From Parus major (taxonomy: Eukaryota; Chordata; Aves; Passeriformes; Paridae), in contig NC_031776.1 in assembly GCF_001522545.3 (NCBI RefSeq), positions 29,186,629-29,250,628 on the forward strand: DNA of 64,000 nt, written 5' to 3'. Each line of letters opens with the position of its first letter. Position 1 is the first letter of the stretch. This document shows positions 48,579 through 59,110 of this stretch, one piece after another. Below the pieces are notes generated by a model. The model ran no database searches. It was not told the origin of the DNA and worked only from the letters and a program-made list of their open reading frames with translations. Made by a program: the position numbers and the translations under genes.

Positions 48579-50431
48579 GGAGCTAAAGGAGAGTACTCAA
48601 AAGACAGGCTCTCCCAGACAAGTCTTCAGGTGCCACCAACTTGGCAAGTATTGACAGTGTTATCAAAGCTGAAATACCAAAGCACACCCCTCCAGGGCTG
48701 GGCATCCTGGCTGGGTAGCATTAGGGATCTTCAACACACAGCTGTAACCTGGTTGGAATTAGTTCCATGTGCCTTGGGAAGAGACAGCAGAATAAGTGCT
48801 GCTCCTATGACAGTCCCACGCTCTCTGAAGGAGATCCTTCAGAAGCTTCAGAAACTGTACTTTAGGAAAATCAACTAGCTCCCCAAATTTATTCCTCTTT
48901 AAAAATGTATTTTACAATTCCTGGAGCTAGATCTTGACATGTTTTCTCCTGGGATTTTACCCTACAAGAAGTTCCACATAAAGCGCTGTTCCTAGTAAAC
49001 AATAGATATAAGAATGTGTCTGGGAATGAAACATATGAAGCAACATCTATTTCCTAGTGGATTTCATAATTGGTGAAAATAACATTAACAAAATACAGTT
49101 CCTCCCTTCCCCAGTGATTCTTCATCTGCTTACTGAATATTGTGGGTTTACTAAACCCTCTGCAATCTGAATGAGAGCCTTGGCCATTTGAGAGTCTCCC
49201 AAATCAACAAAATTCCCCCTCCTAATTCTCTCTCTGTTAGAATTTGCTTTGCATGGAATTTATTTTCCCGTTTTGCATGAGCTGTTTGGCTGTAATCTCA
49301 GCAGCATGCAGCCTTGCCAGATTTCAGAAAGATGAGTAAACTTCTGAATCTGATAGCGACTTCAACAGAATACCAAAAAGGAGCTTCTTTGTTCTCCATA
49401 AACAGACTATTTACTTTGATCTGGCAAAATGAATTAATGAAAGGAAATGACACCTTCCAATTTCGTGTGTTCAGGAGAAAGAGAAGTGGGCTTAATTTAG
49501 TTTGTCTTCTTTTTTTTTTCCTCTTCCTTTTCTAAGGATGGAGTAGGCTAAGGAGCATCCTTTCGAAAGTACAGAGCTCTTAGAAACAGATCTTTTCTCT
49601 GGTAAAAAGTCTCAAAACACTGTAAGGTCCATGTATATGCAAGCAGTTCAGAGTTATTACAAATCTAAAATAGGAAGCTATTCACTTGATCTTTTGGTTC
49701 AATCCTATTAGGACCCCCCTGGAGCTCTAAATGGATACCAGCCTGTCACAGGCCTGTTGCTGTGACGACCCAGTCTTTACTGAACAAGAAAAAGAAATGA
49801 TAGTGATTGGCAGACCTTCCTTGCCCTAGTATGTAACACAAAGGGAGACAAAATGAAGAGGAAGTCAGACTGTTATTATAGGTTTGATGCTTCTTAACCT
49901 TACAGCACCTTACACCTGGTAAGTGTCACCCTGCAAACTTAAACCCTCGGCAGAGCGCTGTTACATTTCAGTATCAGATAGGAAGAGCTAAATCAGGCAT
50001 TAATTTATCCATCCTCTTGTTTCAGTTGATTGAAATGCAAACAGCATTTCAGCAAAACTGCATTAGCAGAGAAGAAATAAACACAAAGGGCCAAGCCCTG
50101 CTCTCCTGGCCCTCAGAAGTGAGTTTAGTGGTGTAAAAGCTGTAAGTCAAGCAGGATTCATCCCAGAGTGTAAATGAATGAGTGACCAGCAGAGCAAGGA
50201 CTGCAAGAGGGAACTGTCTGCAGCCCCTATTCGCCCTGCATGAGAGAGGAAAGAATTTGATAAATTCTACCATATGGTGCCATGCTGTATCTTGCTAGCT
50301 ATAAATAATAGTCTTTCTGTTTCTGGTTTTCTTTAGCTTTCCTTGGTAGCTGTGACAGATTTTCAGCAATGGGTATAAAAAAAGTGCAAAATGCAGTTTC
50401 CCCACCTTTTCATTTTCTTTAAACCATACTG

Positions 50432-50460
50432 AAAAAAACAAACAAACAAACAAACAAAAA
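50432..50460 (+). repeat. CAAA microsatellite
   Basis: Five near-perfect AAAC units flanked by A-runs. Confidence 0.9.
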
Positions 50461-51191
50461 CCTAAAAAAGATCCAAAGAAAAGGAATAAAATAGGAAGCT
50501 TTCCATTAGCTTACCAACATGAAAATCCAGATAAAGTCATCGTGATGTTAGAATATTGTACATTTAATTGTTTCTATTAAGAGCTGTCAATGAAAATGAT
50601 TGCTTCAGAGTGACATATATACACCTGTATCCACACTGCTGAAGCTATATGCATATTTTTCTTAAACTTAATTATAAAATTTTTTACTATCACATAAGAA
50701 TCTTGAAAAAAATCCCAGGTGACAAATACCCTTCTCATAGCCCCACAGAGAACGTTCATGTAAAACTTTTATGTTTTCATTCCTTTCCAGGTTCTTTTAA
50801 AAACAATGGTTTTTACTCATGAACTTTCAAACAGCGTTTCTGACATTTGTTGAACAATCTTGTCTTTAAGAGTGTCACTAAACAAATGTTTTCTTGAGTA
50901 GTCAGATGAAATCCAATAAACCATGATCCTTAATGATGGTATAAAAGTTTGCTGCATTAGCGTGATCGAAAAATGATGTTCTCTAAAGATAATAAGGGAA
51001 AGTTAAATTAGCAAGAACAGAAAATCTGGCTGTATTCTGAAAAGGCTTTTTAATACTGTAAGTCAGAGTTCAAAACATTCATTTTCTTGAACAAGCAAAG
51101 CTGAACTTTTTAAAGGTTTGTCAAAAAAGCACTTACTCTTAAAATCAAAACAATAGCCCAGACTTTTGGCTGACATAGGCCAAAGTCTCTT

Positions 51192-51242
51192 CACTGACTG
51201 CAGTGAAGTCACACTGATATAAAGCAACAGAGATTCTGATAC
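51192..51242. repeat. Possible amniote CR1/L3-like relic
   Basis: CACTGACTGCAGTGAAGTCA then CACTGATATAAAGCAACAGA then GATTCTGATA parallels a sauropsid repeat segment with CATTGACTTCAATGGAGTTA, then CACTGATGTAAAACTGGTGT and AGATCAGAATCTGG. Recognised by eye only. Confidence 0.4.
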
Positions 51243-51899
51243 AACCTTCTAAAAGCTTTTTTTTTACCTAAAATTTAAAACAATATGTTACTGAGTCTTT
51301 TGGGTGAGGCTTTGGGTGTTTACATTTACAGCTGTCCACCATTCTCTCTCCCTAACCCCTCACTTCCAAAATGACACCCACCTCCAGAGCAAAATGCATA
51401 ATAAATAGGTATATGTGTTATTATGAAGACAGGGATTTAAAAACCTGTCCAATATTTCTCAGAATTTTAAAAAGCAAGGAATTCAGCACAAATTTAATCC
51501 TATTTTTTCTTTAGTCTTTATACAACCTGATTTCCCCCACACCTTAAAAAAGATTGTTTATTAACTTGTTGAGAGGAGATACGCTTCTAACAACATATAC
51601 ACATTCTGCCTGAAGAACTCTGCATTCATAAATAAATCAAAAGCTTTTGTACCTGCTACATTTGCTACATATGTAGCATTTACCTGAAAAAAATATTTGT
51701 TAACCAGGACAGGAAAAAGGTTAAAGGTTTAAAAAAAAAAAAATATAAAAAGACTATATTTCATTTTGTCCTGGAGAAAGTATGGAATATGCTGCTTTTT
51801 GTATACCAGTAATCTAAACTATCCCACAACAGACTTTGTTAATCACTGCCAACTGAGAAACTTAAATGAATGCTTCTTTTACAGACCCTTGTTCTTCTT

Positions 51900-52001
51900 A
51901 AAAAAAAAAAAAAAATCAAAACCAAAAACAAACCAAAACCAAAACGAACAAAACCCAAACAAAAACAACAAACCTCAAAACCCCCCAAAAACAAAAAACA
52001 A
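51900..52001 (+). repeat. A/C-only low-complexity tract
   Basis: About 100 bases dominated by A with C interruptions (AACCAAAAC, AAACAAAAACAAC) after a run of about 16 A; only a few G or T. Confidence 0.9.
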
Positions 52002-52689
52002 GATAGAACTCTTAAGAACAATAAATTGAGTCTATTTTTTATTTTCTGATAAGCTGAATTCATGTATATATAATTTTATTTTTTTTTCACAATGCAAAAT
52101 GAGTTTTCATATGGCAGCTTTGTAATCACAAGCTGAGGTTTTTAAAATGAAATAAACACTTCAGCTTGCCTGAAACGAATATGTTTCTTTTTCTAATGTT
52201 TCAGCATTCAGCAATTAAGACATGTTTTTTTCACGAAGAAAAATTATTCATTTTGTTATCTTACCACCAAAAGCCATATAACATATTTAAAAATTCATGT
52301 TACTAAAGTACACTATTCCAGTAAGGAGAAAGGGGAAATGTTTGTCAGTTCCCATTTCAAAAAAGAGATAACTGATAACACAGTTTCATGACATATCTTT
52401 AATTTTTTAAAATTTGTACACATGGATTTTATGGTTTATGAAAACCTATTTATTTTTATAGTATCATTTAATGACGAAGTTTAAAAAATAAAGAAGTAAT
52501 TGAGCAAGATGGAAAAAGCAAGCACAAGGAATCTAAAATCGGATCACATTTTTGCCTGCATTCTGCACAGCAAGAATCGCTTGTCCTGTAAACATGACTT
52601 TAGAAGTCATTTGCTAATACCTTTATTTTATTACCATTATTGCAGCATGATAGCAGCAGTTGGCAGTGTAAAGTTCCCCTGCATTTGCT

Positions 52690-53125
52690 CGCATCCGCAC
52701 AGGTACCACTGCCAGCCCTGGGTGCCAGCAGGGCAGCGGAGCTGGGCAGCGCGGTGAGGATGGCGAAGGCGGCAGCGCTGCTCTGGGCAGTGCAGCCGGA
52801 GCTGGCCCCGGCAGGAGCTGCTCTGTCCCTGCCCGGGGATGCGCAGGGGCTGGGCACCACCTCCTGGTGCGCTGGGGAACAGCCGGAGCCCCGGCTCCCG
52901 CTCTCCCATCCCTTCCTCATCCCGCTTCTCTCTCCTTTCACCGCTTTCACCCCCTGCTCTTTTTCCATCCCTTCTTTAAAACTTAAGGGCCATCAGCGCC
53001 GAAATCCCTTATGCTGCCCTGCTGTTCCCCTAAAACGCAGGGATGAAGCAGAGGAGTTTACATCCCCTCTCGCTGCCCATCTCCAAGAACACATCTGTGG
53101 GTAAAGCCAGCGCTGTGCACGTTGC
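52690..53125. promoter_or_regulatory. Isolated CpG-rich segment (candidate CpG island)
   Basis: Counting by eye, about 18 CpG fall between 52690 and 52945, with several more to 53125. Local GC is far above the AT-rich flanks. GGCAGCGGAGCTGGGCAGCG and GCCCGGGGATGCGCAGGGGC blocks are typical of avian CpG-island promoters. No TATA box is obvious. An ATG at 52760 has A at -3 and G at +4 and opens a 114-codon frame to 53104; the longer 154-codon frame (from 52640) would need a TTG start. The peptide is rich in Ala, Leu and Pro with no domain I recognise, and minus-strand frames overlap it. It may be a promoter of an unannotated transcript, an orphan island or a GC-rich relic. Confidence 0.5.
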
Positions 53126-54040
53126 TGGTGGGTCCCAGTCTGGGAAGCATGGAGACCCTGGAGGGATGGAAATCCCCCAGGCCTGCAAGGAGAGGTACAC
53201 TCTGGACTGACAGTACTGGTGGCATTGCCACTGGCTGGCAACTCCAGGCAGGATGGTTTGCACAGAGCCTTTGTCACAGCTCTGTCCCCTCAGCCATCAC
53301 CGCTCCCAAGCTTTCATCAAACTGACCAGAAGGTTCCAGAGAAACGCTCAAGGATCTTGTCTGAGGGCTTTCAAAAATGAAGAGAAATATTCCTGGAGTT
53401 TCCAACAGGCTCTGAGTCAGGCCCAGAGCTCATAAATTCCTGGGATAAGACCACTCTTGGAACAGACAAGTCCTACCACCTCTTATGCTCATTGAACAGC
53501 ATCCTAGATAGGTCTGTGGGGTTTCTGACACAGAAAAGGGATTAAACAGAGCAAAAGGCAAAAATGCAAAATCCCAGAGCTCCTGAACTGGATCCTTGTC
53601 TCTTGTGTTGGCAGAGCCCCTGTGTGATGGGGATTTGGCCCCATAAGTGTAGTAAACAGTCTAGAGCAAAACAAAAGAGCTAATAAAGGGGTTTCATCAT
53701 CTGCTTGGCTTTGCAATCCCAGCTTTAAACAAAACAAGACAATACCACTATAATACCAGAAAAATAAATGCTTTTCTTTCTTAGGTTCATAAAACACTCA
53801 TTACCCATAATTAATCATAATGACATGCTGTATTCAGGCCTCTAGCTAGGTTCTGGCTGGAAGCGTAAAGAATTGGCTTTTCACATCTTCCAGTGCTTTA
53901 GCCAGTATGTTCTTCAGGATGCAAAATTGATTATCCAAAATAGAAATCTCTTCGTTTCCTTTGTTTTTGTTGTGTTGAAAAACCTATTACTTAGTTGTTA
54001 AGTCTCTGCATTTTCTACTTCCCTGAACAATGGGCTATTT

Positions 54041-54145
54041 AACTCCACTGAAGTTAATGGGTTTGCACTACAGTGAAGGTAACCTAGCACCTACAAAGTT
54101 GTTAAAAGCTTAACCAAAACTTGACCAAAACTTGGCCTGATACTC
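54041..54145. repeat. Possible amniote CR1/L3-like relic
   Basis: AACTCCACTGAAGTTAATGG, then GTTTGCACTACAGTG, and later TTGGCCTGATACTCACTTAC recall the sauropsid repeat blocks AACTCCATTGAAGTCAATGG, GTTACACCAGTG and GGCCTGATTCT-CACTTAC. The blocks sit in an altered arrangement, so this may be two fragments. Confidence 0.4.
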
Positions 54146-55694
54146 ACTTACTATTTTGCGCCCCTACTGAAATTTTTAATAAATTATGTATGTCTTAATA
54201 CTATCTGCTGACAATAGACCCCAGGATATAATATATAATATTGATTTTAATGCAATCTCTCCTTGTCAAAATACCAGTTGATACTATTTCTAAATATGAT
54301 TCTAAGATTTAAGGCAAAATAACCCACAACATCATAAACAGTTGAATAATAAATGTTCATGATATATTATAAAAAGTACAAAAAATCTTTGATTCTAAAA
54401 TTAAGAGTGCAAAGAGAAAGCAAATGTTGTATATACATCACCCCAGCCAACTATGATGCTTAAACTAAGAGTACAATTCTGCTGAAAAGATTTTCTTCAC
54501 TCTCACATCACTTACAGGGAACCCTGATAACAGGAGGTCAGCACTTGATCCAGGGTCTATTTAGCCAGCAGTTTTGTGCTCATTTCAACATACAGGTCTA
54601 AACAAACCTACCCCCAGGAGACACCATACCTGTAGGCTTTCCCCATGCCATGTAGGATATCAGCTCAGTAATAGAAAAACACCCACTGGCTTTTGAAGTA
54701 ATTCCTACTTCCTTCACCTCCTTTCTTCCTCACAAAGCATGGATACCTGTACCAATGTACTCATGCCAGCAGCTCCTTTCCCCTCATCATGGCCAGCCTG
54801 GCCAAGACAAGTTCTGAGTATCCTGGATGTGAACTAGCTTATTTTCCTAAGCCCAGGGAACTGAACAGAAAATAGATGCTCACATTCTAAAGCATTTTAC
54901 ATCCTTTTTTGACAAATGTGACCATAAAGTGTGTTCAGTGTTGCAGAAGTAACCACTCCTGCCTGCTCCTCAACAGGGCATTTGCACAACACAAACAGGG
55001 GACCTCCCTCTGACACGCTTCAGAAAATAGCTTTGCTCAGGCAAAGGTAGCAAACCTACACCAACATTCCCAAGTCTGAGAGGACACCATCCTATGATTT
55101 CCTCATAGAGATGGACCTCAGAGTTTAATTCCTGTAGTTTTTCATGAGTGTGCAAAGGCTTTGTGAAGAATTATGGGTTTGGTTTAGAAATCCAAAACAG
55201 ACTTAAAAACTCTGAAGGAAAACCTCCCAACAAAGTTTTGTGGGCCAGACTTCTCCCTTTCTACTGCACTTAGTGCAGTGGGAAGGCTGTCACTTATGGC
55301 TACCTAACACACCCCCATGGGCTGCTCCAGCTTTCACCAGATGGCAGTGGTGCCTCAGGGACTATCCATCACACGAGGTTAACAGCAGGCTCTCCTCCCC
55401 TCTTCCTGGCACGCCTACCAAATGGGGGGCTTTGGGGAGAAAATCTTCTCTGTCCTGTTCAGGACTCTCCCATTTCTTGTGGCATCTGCAGCAGGATGTT
55501 ATAGAAAATCTCTTAATCCATAGGAGTACCTGAACAATGAGAACAACACTAAAAAATAGGTGGTCCTGGCAGTTCCTGTAGCTACATCTACAGACTTCTG
55601 TGAAATTCCATAGATCCATTCTGTTACTAAACTTGAAAGGACATTTTTTATAAATACAAGAACAAAGTCAGATGGATTCAGAGCTTATAGATTC

Positions 55695-55775
55695 AGTTGT
55701 GCCACAAGCCCTGTATTTGAGCTAAGTCATCTAACCTTTCCATTTTTCAGTCTGAATGATGATCAGTAATCCTCT
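55695..55775 (+). repeat. MIR-type SINE relic
   Basis: GTGCCACAAGCCCTGTATTT, then GAGCTAAGTCATCTAACCTT, then TCCATTTTTCAGTCTGAATG and ATGATCAGTAATCC follow in order the MIR consensus blocks TGCCACTTACTAGCTGTGTG, GGCAAGTCACTTAACCTCTC, CTCAGTTTCCTCATCTG and ATAATAGTACC. Plus orientation. Divergence is high, as expected for a SINE family older than the bird lineage. Confidence 0.5.
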
Positions 55776-57688
55776 TTCAAACAATATATGATGGGTTTTG
55801 ATTCAGTTGTCATCTGCAAAGTGCTCATGGTGACGAATATCATGGAAGTACCTATCTGAATGTTTGTATAGGGGTACAGTTCTGAAGCATAGGCAATATT
55901 TATATTCATAACTATGGAAACACACTGAAGTTTCCAGCAAAAGATTTCCATCCACTTCTCCTCCCAGCCTTTCCATAGCTCCTTTCACACTCCACACTTT
56001 TTCATAACCTCTTGTTTATTTTTGTTACAACTATTAGCCTGCCATTTCTCCTGCATAGAAAAGCCATTTTCCTGTTTTGATTCTCACTTTTCTCCATTGG
56101 TTAGAGTTTGGGACAGATTTTTTTAGAGCTATGAACAGATTTTTCAGGACATGTGGGGAAACCCTAGAGAAAACTACCACTAAGGGTATGGATTCTGCCA
56201 GTAGTGAGAGTCCAGCTGGGATATGCAGCCCAGCTCAGCTGTCACAGAGAAGGATGGCTCAGGAAATGGTACCTCAACAAAATCACATTTTCCTAAGGAA
56301 ATTGCCTCTTACCATCTAGTGGACCAAGAGATTAGGCAGGTGTCATATAAACCTGATCTGGTCAAAGGTTAATAATGAATATCTACACACATACACATGT
56401 ATATGTATATTACAGTACAAATACAGGCTTTATGTGCACCCAGCAGAAGCACACATGTGATCTGCCACAAGAGTCTTCTTTGAACTACAGCCCTGGTAAA
56501 TGCTGAGGCCTTTCTATGCTTGCATAAAACAATTGTACTGTTGAGAGAAATGATGGCTCCAGTGGCATTTCCGGCTCCTCTAAGTGGCAGATGGTGGGCA
56601 GAGAATTGTCTGTGGTATGTGGGCTGAAACCTGGCACCACCTGAACTCTCCTGAGATGTGAGAAACAATGTATTATCCTCTGTGATGTGAAATATGCTCT
56701 GAGGCACAGGAGAAGTCTTGTCTATTAAGGGAGGCACAAAGAAAAAGGAAAGTACTGGCCTGAAGTGGCTGTGTTTTTATGCTAAATTTATATTCTTGCA
56801 ATGCTGAGTTTTGAGCCGCAGCTCCATCCCCACCTCTCCACAAGCCTGCAGCTGTGCAGATGTACAAGCTGTACTGCACAAGCAAGGAAGAGACACATTT
56901 TTAATAAGTTGTTCTGACATTTCTACGCTATGGCATTTGTATTTATTACAGCAGACCATCACTGTGCACATTGCAAATCAATACAGTGAATGTGAAGGCG
57001 TTCGTAGCACTCAGAGCCTTGTCCATTACTGTACTATCCAGTTGTTTACAGTGCAGTAATGAGGCACTTGTAGGCCTCACTCAAATATGGCTTTCATTCC
57101 CCAGCATGATCAAATGCCAACATGCTGTACAATGCTTCCTTTGTGGGCCAGGTACAGACTGATTTAACCTCGGATAACACTACGGTAGTCAACAGGGCTG
57201 TAGTTCACTCACATCATCAGGTAAAGACAAAATAAGTCAAAATCTCAGAACCACACAGTTTCCAGAATTAGGGAACTTTTGGCTCTGATCCCTTTCTATC
57301 AGGAAGAAGAATTTAAAGAGGAGAAGGGGAATGCAAGGAGAAGGGGGTGTGGAGACAGGAAAAATATGCTATTTCAGCCATGCATTGGCAGCTTCCATAT
57401 GACAAGTCATGAGCACAGCTCAAAAACCCATTTTACAGCTTCTTTGGCTGAAACAAAGCCTGAGCAAATGTCTGTATTTCATTTTCTAGTACTACAGACT
57501 GAGTCTGCACTGGACAAACTGCAGAGACACTTACTGATTCTCTTTGCCATGTCTCTTGTCCCTTCACATGTCCTAGGTCTGGGCTGTTGAGTGTTCATTT
57601 AGCAAATATTCTGGAAATCTGTACTTCATCTCTATAGAAGAGATATATTTACTCTATATTAAATATTAAATTGAAACCGGGTTACAAC

Positions 57689-57741
57689 ATTATTATTATT
57701 ATTATTATTAATAATAATAATAATGATAATAATAATAATAT
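57689..57741. repeat. Palindromic ATT/AAT microsatellite
   Basis: About seven ATT units switch abruptly to AAT units (with one TGA interruption at 57723-57726), so the left half is the reverse complement of the right. The tract can fold into one long AT hairpin or cruciform. Confidence 0.9.
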
Positions 57742-58869
57742 TGTAGTTTTGTTTGGTTTTACATCAGAAATATTAACCCTGTGAAAGGGTTTGTTGTCTA
57801 CAACCAGAATAATTTCATTCCATGCTTCCAGGAAGGAGGAGACACATTCTGAATATGACTTTTTGTTCTTTTCTCACCAGCAAGACAAAGGGTCTGTAGC
57901 AGGTAGGAAGTTTGAGCAGCTACAGTCTGGTGTTACAGTGGGAAACTCAAAGGCCAAAGAGCTGGTTTGCTTGCAGACCAGAGAGATTACAATAAGATGC
58001 CATGTGCAGCACTGACTTACTTAAAACAGGGCTTGGTTCTTCTCTCAAACGTCTTCAATGACCATATTAAAAGTAAAAACTGAAGCTCTGGGTAGAGAAA
58101 AGTAATAGATGACATACAGGTATTTTGACTTCTCTCATTTTGTCCCCAAAGGCTCATTTCCTTCTGGCAATTACAAATTTCTTCAAAATCTCCCACCTAT
58201 ACTTCCTGTCTTCAAATCTCACATTTGTTCCTCTTTATTGTTTTTTAAATTTTTTTTCAGTCTTTCTTCTCTTTTTTCAGTCTCTTCCTGCCAAGGATTT
58301 CCTTTTCCACATCTCCCTTAGCTCATTTCTGTCACACCCAGCTGCTCCAGTGGCCCTTCCCTATTGGACATCTCTCTAGTGCCAGCCCTTCGTTATCTCT
58401 CTGCAGCAGCAGGTTCATTACCCTGCTGTTCCTAACCCAAACCCAAACCACCTGTTTGACAGCAGCCAGCTCTGGTGTAGGGCCAGTTTGGATGGAGCAG
58501 CCCAGGCAGGCTGGACCAGTAGCTGCTCACAGATGTGGCTCAGGAAGCCAGACTGATCTACCCAAGTGCAGAACAGGAATGGCTACACCTGGGTCTGGTA
58601 TTTGAGGTGTTTGAGGAGGGGCAGCAGCTGGAGTTGTGGAGTATGGTAAATGTTGCTGAGCACAGAGGGTGAAGACAAGACTCACCTGACCACAAACACA
58701 CTGAGCAGGAGCTATGGCAGCAAGGCTACAGCTTCAGTGACAGCTTCTCCCAGTGAAGGGCATGACTGTCAGCTCCTTATCCAAAAACAATTACTCCTCA
58801 GAAGTCAATAACTAGGCATAACTGGGTGCCTTGCCAAATTGTTACAGGATACTTACAAGGAATTGTTGC
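57742..58869. other. Non-coding stretch, no gene seen
   Basis: A T/C-rich patch lies at 58230-58300. A pyrimidine tract ending CACCAG at about 57882 is followed 22 bases later by CAG/GTAGGA, a microexon-like pair with no other support. Open frames are at most 84 codons. Confidence 0.5.
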
Positions 58870-59110
58870 TTTGTCTGAAATTACTCTGTTTACTTGCCTT
58901 AACACTTCTGAATTTATTTGCTAATCTGAAAATTATAGTAAATCATTTAATTTAGCCAATTAAACAAGATGTGGGTTTGGAATACCTTACATTTTTTAGA
59001 CATGAACAATCCATAAAATTTACATTTTATTCAGCAGCTCCTAATGAGTTGATTGTAATTGGTGTCTCAAGCAAAACTTATTTCCGCTACTGCCAAAGCT
59101 GATTTCTGAG
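58870..59110. promoter_or_regulatory. Candidate conserved non-coding element
   Basis: About 240 bp of non-repetitive AT-rich sequence packed with homeodomain-like cores (ATTTAATTTAG, CCAATTAAAC, TTGATTGTAATTGG) and CTAATGAGTTG. No usable open frame. It resembles developmental enhancers in texture; conservation was not tested. Confidence 0.3.

Larger units (their letters stand above)
48577..52689. other. Mostly AT-rich non-coding stretch, no gene seen
   Basis: CAAA microsatellite at 50432-50460, poly-A at about 51729-51741 and an A/C-rich tract at 51900-52001 are listed or noted. Around 49925-50060 an AGCGCTGTTACATTTCAG, GGCATTAATTTATCC and GAAATGCAAACAGC series gives a weakly enhancer-like patch. 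A CR1/L3-like motif lies at 51192-51242. Confidence 0.5.
53126..57688. other. Long non-coding stretch, no gene seen
   Basis: Open frames are at most 122 codons (56369-56737 minus, overlapping others). Two relics are listed separately at 54041-54145 and 55695-55775. Short tandem ACCAAAACTTG units (period 11, two copies) occur at about 54113-54133. Composition is mixed, with no CpG cluster. Confidence 0.5.

Noticed and set aside
52640..53104. Longest open frame in the window (154 codons) as a protein-coding gene
   Set aside because: It starts at TTG, lies in a GC-rich segment where stops are rare in all frames, overlaps minus-strand frames of 122 and 90 codons, and shows no domain. Kept only as part of the CpG-island finding.
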